Source of the DNA: Anaerococcus ihuae
GTDB lineage: Bacteria; Bacillota; Clostridia; Tissierellales; Peptoniphilaceae
Reading direction: 5' to 3'
Length of the DNA stretch: 64,000 bases
NCBI RefSeq assembly: GCF_928368155.1
Contig: NZ_CAKMRU010000002.1
Location: 370,901 to 434,900, forward strand
In this document: positions 14,378 through 26,300 of the stretch, piece by piece
Layout of the letters: every line of letters begins with the position of its first letter
Position numbering within the stretch: position 1 is the stretch's first letter
The notes under the pieces: generated by a model
Database searches by the model: none
The model's input: the letters and a program-made list of their open reading frames with translations, nothing else
Told to the model about the DNA's origin: nothing
Position numbers and translations under genes: made by a program

Positions 14378-17300
14378 ATGAAAAAATTAGCAAGAAAAAT
14401 GATGTCACTATTGATGGCAGTTTTTATGGTATTACAAGTAATCTTGCCAGCCTTTGCAACTAGCTCGAAGGCAGAAGATGAAAATCCAAATTCCATAAAA
14501 TCGGTCGACAAGCTCGAAGATGATCCCGACCTAGACCTATCAATCAAAAAATCACAGGAAATTTACGACAAGAAGAAAGTCAAAAAAGACCAAGACAAAT
14601 TCACCATAGCCGTAAGTATTCCGGATACAAACTCCAAATTTAGGCTTGTAAAAAGAAATGACCTAAAATTATTTGATGATAAGTATTTTGAAACTAATGA
14701 AAAGGCGAGCAAGGAATATTGGCGTGTTAAAGATATGCTAAATGACCAAGGACTTGACCTTGATTTAGAAATAATCGAAGATGAAAACGGCTTCAAATTA
14801 ATAACAAAAGAAGAACTAGAAAATAAAGACACAGAAAAAGAAAAAGAAAATCCTTATGGAGAAAACTATTCATACATAGACTTTAAAATAATGGATGATT
14901 TTGATTTCAACGAAAAAGGAAATCAAAAATTATTAGACGAATATAAGCTAATATTTAACCTAGAACTCCTTCAATACGAATCATTAGATCCAGAATACAA
15001 TCTTTATGAAAAAGACCAAGAAGGAAATTTGAAAATCAAAAACCAAGGGGATATCTTTGCCCTCTTAGTAAATGATAAAAAATCTTTGTATGATACAAAA
15101 AAACTAGAAGAAGATTATAACAATTTAAAATTATATAAAGAAGAAAAGTTACAAAAAGAAGCTGACCAAAAGGCACAAAAAGAGGCGGAAGAAAGGGCTA
15201 AAAAAGAGACGCAAGAAAAACAAAAAGAAGAAGAGGCAAAAAAAGCCCAAGAAGAAAAAGCCAAAGCAGAAAAATCTTCATCAAACAAAGAAGAACAATC
15301 AGAAAACTCCAAAGAAGATTCAAATAAAGAAAAAGAAAGCAAAACAGAAATAAAAGTAGAATCAAACGAAAGTTCAAATAAAGAAAAAGAAGAAAATACA
15401 GATTCAAACAAAGAAGAAAAAGATTCTACAAAAGAAGAAACAAAATCACAAGAGAAAAAAGAAGATACAAATAAACAAGAAAACAAAAAAGAAACTGAAA
15501 CACAAACAAATAAAACAAAAGAAAATTCTCAAGCTAAAACACAAGAAAAGTCAGAAGAGAAAAAAGAAGAAAAACAAGGCTTGATGCCAAAATTAAGAAT
15601 GCTATTTTTGGGACGATCAGAACCAGCAATGCCTGTTGGAGCAGGACAAGGCACTCCGTTAACTGAAGCAGAAAAGCAAAATCTAGCTAATAAGAAATTC
15701 CATGTAAAAACAATCTTCCAAACATCAAATGCAGGTGGAGCAATACAATCTTACCAATATTTCAAAATCCATTTGGACGACGAACTTATGGTAAAGGAAG
15801 GAACAGTACTTGAGCCAATCATCTACAATGGAAGAGTAATAGCAAAACCTACTTATAATAAAGATGACAATACTATTACCTATAATATAGAAGGAACTAT
15901 TCCAGAAAATATTAGTATTGATTTGAATATCCCAGTAGACTATAATACAGAAAATATAACCCTTGATAAGGACGGAACGTTCACAGTAACTAACAAAGTA
16001 TCAGGACTTGGAGTAAAAGCACCAAAAGATTTAGTTCCACAAAAAATCGATAAAAATGGTAATCCAGCAGGATCAATCATAGAACCAGGAAGGAAAGATG
16101 TAACCCAAATAGTTGACTCAAGCAGAAACTATAGATTGGATATTGACTCAGTAGGTAATCCAGTCATAAAAAATGGCGAAATGGTTGGAATAAACTGGGT
16201 GGTAAAAATTGAATCTGACAAAGATTTAAAAAATGATCTAGGTATGAAGATGAACTTCACTCTAGTAGAAGGTTCAGGACTTAAGGAAATCGAAAGCATT
16301 ACTTCCAGTGATGCTACTGAAGATATCCAAAATAATGATGCCATAAAAGGCAAAACAGGAATAGTTGATTCAAAACACTCTACAATAAATCAATCAACAA
16401 AATCCTATATGTATACTATCTATACACCTATAAGCAATAGACAAGCTGACTATGTGTTAGATATTTCTACTATTCTTACTAAAGATTTGACTAATGGTCA
16501 GCCATATGTTGGTGCAGTTAGAAGTGTAATGGATAAGGGATATCCAAAGGACAAAGTAGAACAAGACACACCTACAAGAGTAGGTATAAACAATCGTACT
16601 ACTATAGAAGGTAAATTTTTATCAAACACAAAGGCTCAATGGACTATAACAGACGGAGTATGTACATTAGATAATAATAATGGTCTACCTTTAGAAGATA
16701 GAACTCTTGAAGGAGCAAATATAAACTCCGGTAAGAGAGTAGTTTATGGTGTAGATAATAACACAAGCAGTCCTACTTATGGTCAAATGGTAGTAAAGGA
16801 AGCTGAAAAAACAGATTTAACTTCTATTCCAACTAAAGAAAAAGACCCAGAGGGAACTCAAGCTGTAGGTAACATAGGAGTATATCAATTTACACACGAC
16901 GTAGATGAATCAAAAACTCCACATTCTTACACTATGTCAGGAGTTAAAATATCAAAATTCCAAGACCTATATATCGATCAAGAATGGAACTTGCCAGTAA
17001 ATGGCATGAAAATGCCAGCTCAAAAATTCATTGCAAAAGATGATTCTGAAAAGCAAATAGCTGAGAAACACGTAGATGAAGGTGCAGATGGAGAAAATCA
17101 AAGACTTGTTGTATTACCTGATGCTAGATATTGGAATATCGCAGATGATGGAAAAGCCAATAAAGTTGGTCATAAAATAAGTCAAAAATTTGATAGTCCA
17201 ACAGTAACACAAGGTGGTAAAACATATAAGTACAACGAAAATGCCAACTACTATCAAATAAATACAAATAGTCAATATATCCACAACTCTGCTATTCCAC

Positions 17301-20300
17301 AATCAAGTCAAAATCCAGTAAGTTTTACAGTAGTTAAAGTTGATAGTAAAGACCCAAGTAAAAAGCTTGCTGGAGCAAGATTTAAATTACTAGGCGACAA
17401 ACAGCCATCAATAATAACTGACTCCGAAGGTAAGGCTACATTTAGTAATGTGCTGCCTGGAACTTATACTTTAACAGAAGAAAAAGCTCCAGCAGGTTAC
17501 AAGCTTGACCAATCACAAAAAACAATCACCATAGCAGAAGATGGTACTATCAGTGTAAATGGTAGCAATATCCAATCAAGTGGAAGTAATGAAACAAAAC
17601 TAGTTCAACACGACAGTGCACCTAACTGGCCAGACTATATGAACGCTATGCACTATGGAAAGATAACAACTAATGAAACAACTAATCAAAACGAAGTTGA
17701 GTTCTACCTATACCTAAAACCACAAAGTGATAATGGGGGAAATGGTACAAATAGAGATACAAGACTTAACATTTCTATTCCAGGTGTAAACATTACAGAT
17801 GTAACAGCATACGACGTATCTTCGGGCTATAGAAATAGCGTTAAATACAGCATGAAACAACAAAATGTAGATGGATACATTCCATTGCTTGGAGATAATG
17901 TAATAAATGCTGCAAATAATAACAAAATTACAGGCAAAGCAAATACTACAGATCCATACACAGGAAAAACTGGTTACCAAATCTACTTCCCAGAAGCAAG
18001 GTTTGCAAATGATTGGGGATTCTTAGTAAAAGTAAAAGCTAATATTGGAGATAAACAATCTGTAAGCTTAGACTATGATTGGTTGACAGATAAAGATACA
18101 GCTGGACAAACAAAACTTACTCAAAATGTTATTATTAACAAAGCAAGTGGAGAAGCTGGAGAAAATCAAATTTTAGTAACAAACGAAGAATTCACAAAAA
18201 GTCCAATTTCTGCAACCAAATTTGGCGACACATTTGATAACGATGGTAAAAGAAACAGACTTCAAGGAGCAGAATTTGTTCTAAAAGATAGCAAAGGAAA
18301 TGTAATTGCCAATAAATTTACTGACGATAAAGGTACAGCTGACTTTGGACAATTTCAACCAGGAACATACAGACTAGAAGAAAAATCCGCACCAGATGGA
18401 TACCAAAAAAATGGAGTATATTTTGAAGTCGTAGTAGATGACCAAGGTCAAGTAACCTATACCGCAAGATTTGAAGACGGAATCGGTACACCAGAAGCTG
18501 GTCGTGACTACTATATAGAAAAAGGTGAAGAAACTGGAGGTTCAAAGAAGGCAAAAGTAACAAATGTTAACCAAAGACTTGAATACCTAGAAAACGAACC
18601 AGGAGATATTGGTGTAATAACAGGTACTTGGGAAGCTTACAAATATGAATCTTTAAAATACCACGCTGACATCACTCTATCCAATTCAGCTCCAGGTACA
18701 AGATTTGAAATTCAATTTGATAGAAACCTTGACTTCACCCAATATTTTAGTGAATTCCCTAAGATAGTCATTAATGGAGTAGAAGTTGCAGATCCGTACT
18801 TTGATTACAATACTAACCTCTTGACCTATGTATTTAATGATAAGTCAAAGGGAGGACCGGCTACAGCATCAATAAACCTAAGAGGTATAATTCCAGATAA
18901 GTATTATGCTACACAATCAAAGACATATCCATTTACTATAACAGTAGCACCTGGAGTTGCGGGTGTCGGGGGAAATCAAGTATTACACCAAGATATAAAC
19001 GCAGACTATGGACCATACGACTCAGGAACAAGTAATAGTAACCAATTCTACTACTTTAGAGATGTATACCAAAAAGAAGATGGCAAGTGGTATGTAACAG
19101 TCATGGCTTATCTAAATCCTATGGGATTTTCATATGGTTCAAAGACAACACAATTCAATTGGATAACAACAGACTTCCAAAGTGATAACCAAATTGCTAG
19201 ATGGTCTGGTAAAGGTTATGATCCTCTTTATAAGTTAGAAGATGTAAAGGTATATGGAACTGATTTTGCAGCATATAGAGAAAATGGAGTTTGGAAAAAC
19301 CCTTATATGCCAAAATCATTTGGTGTAAGACCAGAACAAGATCCTAATATTTATCACTTACTTGCACACCAAAGAATAAATCCTGATGAAAAACTTTATA
19401 TAAGAGAAAATGACATAACAATAAACTATAATCCTAAAGAGATTAAAACAAGTGGAAGAATTGATTTAAATCATCCTTTAAAGGTAACAACACCAGCTCC
19501 AAGAGATAAAGGTGGCTATATAATAGAACAAACCTATAAGATTACTGATATAGATCAGTTTAACAAAAAATGGAGAGCCTTCCACATGACTGATGGTAAT
19601 CTTGAATCAGCCTTTGCATCTAAAGCGAATGTCAACACAGCAATAGGTGACCAAGCTGGCGGAGAAATACCAAAGTATTACAAAGAAGTAATTGGTTTAA
19701 TTAACAATAAATACAAACCAGGAAGCTTTAAACTTACAAAATATGATGAAACAAATCAAGAAAATAAACTTTCAAACGCAACATTTGTGTTAACAGATGA
19801 AAATGGAAAGAAAATTTATAGAACATCTAATGCTAAAGGTGAAGTTGATTTTACTAATATCGCACCAGGTAGATATTCATTAGAAGAAACTAAAGCGCCG
19901 GATGGTTATAGGCTTACTAACAAAAAATGGCAAGTTACAGTTTTAAGTGACGGTAGCGTTAGAATAAGAGAAACATCTATAACAGGCGAAAGTAAGCTTT
20001 ACACTGGAAATAAAATCAATATCCCAGTTCAAAATAAACCAGTTGGACAAAAGTTCAGGGTTTATAAAAAAGACGGAAAAGGCCAACCACTTCCTGGAGC
20101 AAAATTCAAGATAACAGATCCAGATGATCCAAATTTCTCAGCTGAAGCTACATCAGGACCAAATGGTATTGTAGAATTTGATGCTACTCTAGAAGAAGGA
20201 AAGAATTATATACTTGAAGAAGTTGAGTCACCAACAGGATACAATCCGCTTAATAAAAAATGGGTTCTAAGAGTAGAAGATGGCAAGACAAAAGTCTACA

Positions 20301-23300
20301 ACTATTCAGATCCAACAGAAGAGACAACTGTAGAAAAGTCACTTCTCACAGATGCTGATACAGAATGGGTTGATGTTAAAGGAAGAAATACTTCAGGCTG
20401 GTCAAACTTTGACAATAGATGGACTGGTTGGGTAGCTAACAGCCAAGACGCTGAACACTTAGGTACTAGAATTATTGCAATTAACAAAAAAGAGAAATAT
20501 GTTGTACAAAGATATATTATAAACCCAGAAGCAAGACAGACTGTAGGAGTAGATGGTATAACAGCAGCCACAATCCACAGAGAAAAACCAGAATATCCAA
20601 ATATGGATTGGTATAAGGGCGATGAAGAAATAAAAATATTTACCCTAGGACCTAAAGAAGGTGGCAATACTGATGGCAAGGTTACTGGTCTAATATCTGA
20701 CCTAAGACTTGCATCTTATACAGTAACTGACATTACAAATGATGTAAAAAAATCTACCGACAATTCTCATCATGGAGAGACTAGACTAAAATTAGACCTA
20801 CCAGCTACAAATAAGCCAATAGTAGTTGACGTCAAAGTACCTTACAAAGACGAAAATGGTGGAGTCGGTACAGGTATGGACTGGAGAGAAGGTAACACAA
20901 CCTACTGGAAGTCCGACTACTACGAGAAAGTATCTGACATCAAAACTGCAGGTATTGTAAGTGAAACAGGTGGTACAATAGTCGGTTCATATGTATCAGA
21001 AGATTCACTAGATGTAACAAACGATCTAAAAACATATGGATTTAAGATCAAGAAAGTAAAAGAAGATAAAAATACTGCAATTCCAGGAGCAGTATTCAAA
21101 CTAACAGGCCCAGGCGAAAGCAAAGATGAAAGATTTATGACCACAGGGTCTGACGGTATAGTTTCTTTCAAAGGTCTAAAACCAGGCACCTACAAACTAG
21201 AAGAAAGTAAACCAGCACCAGGTTATGAAAAGAAAACTACTACTTGGACAATAAGAGTAGCAAGTGATGGAAAAGTATATATAAAAGACAATAGCGAAAA
21301 TCCTGATTCAAATAATCCAAGCTTTGAAGTCTCAACAACAGAAAAATCAGCCACAAATAATCTAATGAGAAGATTAAAAATGGCAGGAGCAAATACTGAC
21401 CTTGAAATCAGCGGCAATTTAGTAGATACACTAAACCCACTAAGAGCTGGAAATGGTTGGGAAATTGTAGATAATGCAAGCTCAACTCAACCTAAAAAGA
21501 GAGAAGATACTTCCGATTCAGATTATGGACAACTAATTGAAACAAAAATAATTGAAATAGACAAAGAAAATAATAGATACAAACAAGTATTTATTTACAA
21601 ACCAGGTGGAACTGCTAAACGTAATCGTAACATCAAATTCCACAGAGCTTATGATAATTACAATATAAGTCCAAGTGAAGTTACTACAAGAGTTTTCCAA
21701 GTACCTAGTGGTACTAGTCTAGCTAATATAAATCAAAGTTCGGATATAGATGCTATAGCTGGTAAAACTGATATAAGTAAAAATATTAAATTTACAGCAG
21801 AAGGTGCAAAGAAGATTCAAACTACAAATATTAACACTAGATACCCGGGAACTATCTTAATAGAAGTTGAAACAAATTATAATGAAAACTATCCAATTGG
21901 TTTGGGTTCAAACTATGATTTTAATACAAGTTCCCAATCTGCATATGGTCACAAATGTTGGTTAGAAAAATCCTATGCTAATGAAGTAGGTGTTCCAGTA
22001 GTAAAAACAACTGTTAACCACACAATCACATTTAATGGAAATGGTGGAAAGTGGAAAATGGATCCAGTAACAGTTGAAGATGGTATTCAATATGAACTTC
22101 CAGGATCTTCATTTATAGCTCCAGATGGAAAAGAATTTGATGGATGGCTTGTAAATGGAGAAAAGAGAAATCCTGGAGATAGAATAACTGTAACTGGTGA
22201 TTTAACTGTAATTGCTCAATGGAGAAATAAAGCTCCAGAACAAGCAACGGTTTCATTTAGCCCTGGAGAAGGTTCTGGCACAATGGCAGAACGAAAAGTT
22301 AATGTCGGTTCAAATTATGAATTGCCAGCTAATGGCTTTACTGCACCAGAAGGAAGAGAATTTAAAGCTTGGTCAGTAAATGGAGTAGAATATCAACCAG
22401 GAGACTCAATAACAGTTAATAATGATACAAAAATAACAGCTCTTTGGAAAGAAAAAGATCCAGAAACTTATACTATTACAGCTAATAACCCAACAGAAGG
22501 TGGAAGCATTTCTGCTAATACATCTTCAGCAACAGCAGGAACACAAATCAACTTGACTGTTACACCAGATAAAGGTTATGAAATCGAAAGTGTAACAATG
22601 AATGGACAAACTTTAACAACAGGCGCTGATGGCACATACTCATTTACGATGCCAGCAGGAGATGTAACTGTTTCTGCTAAATTTAAGAAAACAGAAACGC
22701 CAGATCAACCAGGTCAAGGTGAAACTGAGATTAAACCAGGAGAATTTGCACAAATCACTAACAAGCAAACTGGTCTTGATCTTAAGATTTACAAGAAAGA
22801 CAGATACGACAGGAAGCTTGAAGGTGCTATATTTACTATCAGAAAAACTGATGAAAATTATAAAAATATAGACCAAAACTTTGGAGTAAAAACAGGAACT
22901 TCAAATGACAAAGGACTTGTTGAGTTTAAGGATAAAGATGGCAATCCAATTAGATTACAGGTTGGATATTATATAATAGAAGAAACAGCAGCCCCACTAG
23001 GCTATAGAAAAGCAAACGCTCCTTGGAAAGTACAGGTTGTGGAAGAAAATGGACAGCTTGTAGCAAAATACAAAGGACCAGAAGAAACACCACAAAGCTT
23101 TATTGAAAAAAATGAAAATCTTGATATAAAAACAGCAAATGGTGTAAAATATGCAACAAAAATCACTCATATTGATACAGAATCAAGAACATATATCCAA
23201 AGAGTTTACATTGATACAAGAGGAAAAAATGGAACTGTCAATGTTCAAATCAAACCAAAACACAAAAGAGAAGAAATTGACAGACCGGGACTTCCACCAG

Positions 23301-26300
23301 TTACTATCAAAGAAGGTGTAAAGACAGCTTATAGATCAACTTATAAGATTACTGGATTAGATGGCGATCCTAACCAAGCTAAGATGATTAAAATCTTAAA
23401 TGACTATGACGTTTCTTATCCAGATGTAACGGTTGTAAACACAGCAAGATGGAGACCATTTGACTGGGGCTTTGACGAAGACCAACTAAATCTTGAACCT
23501 GGAGTTTACTATATCGATATTGAAGGCTTCTATGATACTTCTATTATTGATAGAAATGTTACTAATGAAGTAGCAATAGATAAAAACTACAACTTTACTC
23601 AAAAAGATGAAGTCACTCCAAGTGATGAACCAGTACTAAAAGATCCTTACAAATTAACAGCAAATGATATACCAGATGAAGATTTAGGTAAGATCGACAT
23701 TGATATTGAATTCTTCGATGGTGCAAGAGAGTTCCAACAATTAAAAAATTCAAATGGAAAAATAGTTTACGGTGTTGTTAAAGATGAAAATGGTAAAGAT
23801 GAAGCATCTTACCAAGATGGTGTAGTAACATTAAGACAATGGTTAGAAGATAACTATGGCAAAGAATATGCTGATAATTGGTTTGCAACTAAGCTACCTG
23901 GTCAAAAATATGTAAATCAACTAAGTAAAATAGTTAAGATTGGAAAAAAAGACGTTTATCAATCAGGTAGAATAATACCACCTGTTACACCAGGACAACA
24001 AGGTTACAAAGCACCATTTAGTACAATAAGTACAAGCATGGATATCAGCCCTCTATACTCTTCCAACGCAACAAATACAGTTCCTCAAGAAGGACTAAGT
24101 ATAGAAAATGATGCAGAAAGATACAACATCACATTCTCTAAACACGGTAAGGAAACTGACAAAGATAGTGTAGAAGAAATCACTAAGAGAAGACTTGAAG
24201 GTGCGGTATTTAAACTTGAAAAGAGAGTAAGAGAAGGAATCTATGAAGAAGTAGAAGGATCTTACGTATCATCAGCCTTTAACGGTTACTTTGGTTTCAG
24301 AGGACTTGAACCAGGTCGTTATAGGCTAATAGAAGTCCAAGCTCCAAAGGGATACAAGCCAATTGATGGACCACTTCTACATTTCTCAGTTGAAACAGTA
24401 AGTATAGTTTCACAAAGGATAACTGACCCAAGAACTGGTGAAAACATTAATGTTAAACAAGTTAGCTTCTATTTCCCAGGAAATGATAAAGCTTACAAGT
24501 TTGAAGACTTAGAAATGCGCGATCCGACAGATAATACTAAGATTATTAAATTTAAAGATGCTAAGAATGCTGATTTGGAAACAACTAAGATAATAGATCC
24601 TACAGATTCTACAAAGAAAACAGAAGTTTCCTTAAGAGAATTGAGCATCAAGTTCCCTGGAGAAATAAAAGATAAAGATGGAGAAGTTATAAAGGATACT
24701 TATAAAATAAGTGAAATCCAAATCACACCAACTTCTAACGGCTATATTTCCCTAGAATACGATAAGGCAAATGGTGTATACCAATATATTCCAGAAAAAT
24801 CATCTACTGAAAAAGATGGATTGTTGGTAGACTATGTAACAAGCGCTACTGCCAAGAACATGGGTAAAATCGTAAACGAAAAACCAGGCGAAGGTGAAAT
24901 CACAGTTAGGAAAATTGACCAAAATGGTAATGAAATAAAAGCTACAGGTCAATTAGCAGGTGCAAAATTCTTGTTAACTAACAAATCAACTGGAAAAACA
25001 GAAGAAAAAACAGTTGGCGAAGATGGTACTATTAAATTTACAGGCTTAAAAATTGGTCAATACAGGCTTGAAGAAGTAAAATCGCCTGATGGATATATCA
25101 ACAACAAGCAAGTTTGGAACTTCACAGTAGGTGGAGAGGGACTTGACCCATATTCAGGGGATGCACCAGAAAAAACAAGAGATGTATCAAGTAGCATAAA
25201 ATTATCTGAATCTAAACTAAGTGTGTTAAATCCAGATAGTAAAAATGATGGTTTACTATCTGATACTCAAAAAGAAATGCACCCTCACCTTGGAGAGGTA
25301 TTTGAATTTGACAATAAGTATACTATTGATTCTAACCTAAAAATTAATCCTGGAGATTATTTTGTACTAAAATTAAGTGAAAACATCGACCTCCACGGAA
25401 TAATGGAAACAGATATTTCTAACCTTGATATAATTGCAGATGGAGTAGGTACAATTGCTAAGGCAGATTATAATAGAGAAAAAGGTACAATAACTTATAC
25501 TTTCACAAGGTTTGCTGAAACTTATAACCTAGTAGAATTTTCTAATAAGCTAAAAGCCTATATCAACTTAAACAAAGTCCCAAAAGAAGGATCACAAAGC
25601 ATTGAACGTGGAGTTGTTGGACATGAAATGAAGACTGATAATATAAATGTCGTATATGATTCAATGACTGCAAGAGAAAAATATCAAGCTACTGACGGGA
25701 ATATGTATGAAATGACCCAAAATCACCTAAATCTTGGATCAAAGATTATTAAATATAATCCTGATACAGGTGAGTTTGTTCATTACTACTATGTAAATAG
25801 GGATAGAAGCTATACTCCAAGATCAACATTCTATTACTCATCTGACAAAAATATTGAAAACATGAATATCGAATACTACAAACTTGATGGTAGTGCAAAC
25901 CTTGATGAGCTGATGCCGTTATCATTTGGTGTAAACGAAAATGACCCTAGACTTCCTGCACCTGTACAAATAAGATCTAGATCATATCTCGGTGCTGGTG
26001 AAAAAGAAAGCATTAGCTTTACCAATGGTTTAAATTCAAATTCATCATATATCTTCAAAGTTACAGGAAGGGTAATGGGAGAAGATAAATCGTCCTATGT
26101 TGCCAATGGAAAGCTTCAAATGATAGATTATCCTGGACGTTATGTAACAAGATGGGATAAACAATACTTCTTTGCAAATGAAGCTGATGCAAAAGCAGAC
26201 CTAGAAATCCAAGCTGTAAACCCTGCTAATAAGATTAAGTTCAAGAAGATAAATGATAGAAATGAAGCACTAGAAAATGCAGAGTTTATAATTCAAAGTA

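Noticed and set aside
15115..15486. 123-codon minus-strand frame rich in Ser, Phe and Cys
   Set aside because: Antisense shadow of the Lys/Glu-rich spacer of the giant surface protein; biased composition explains the open frame.
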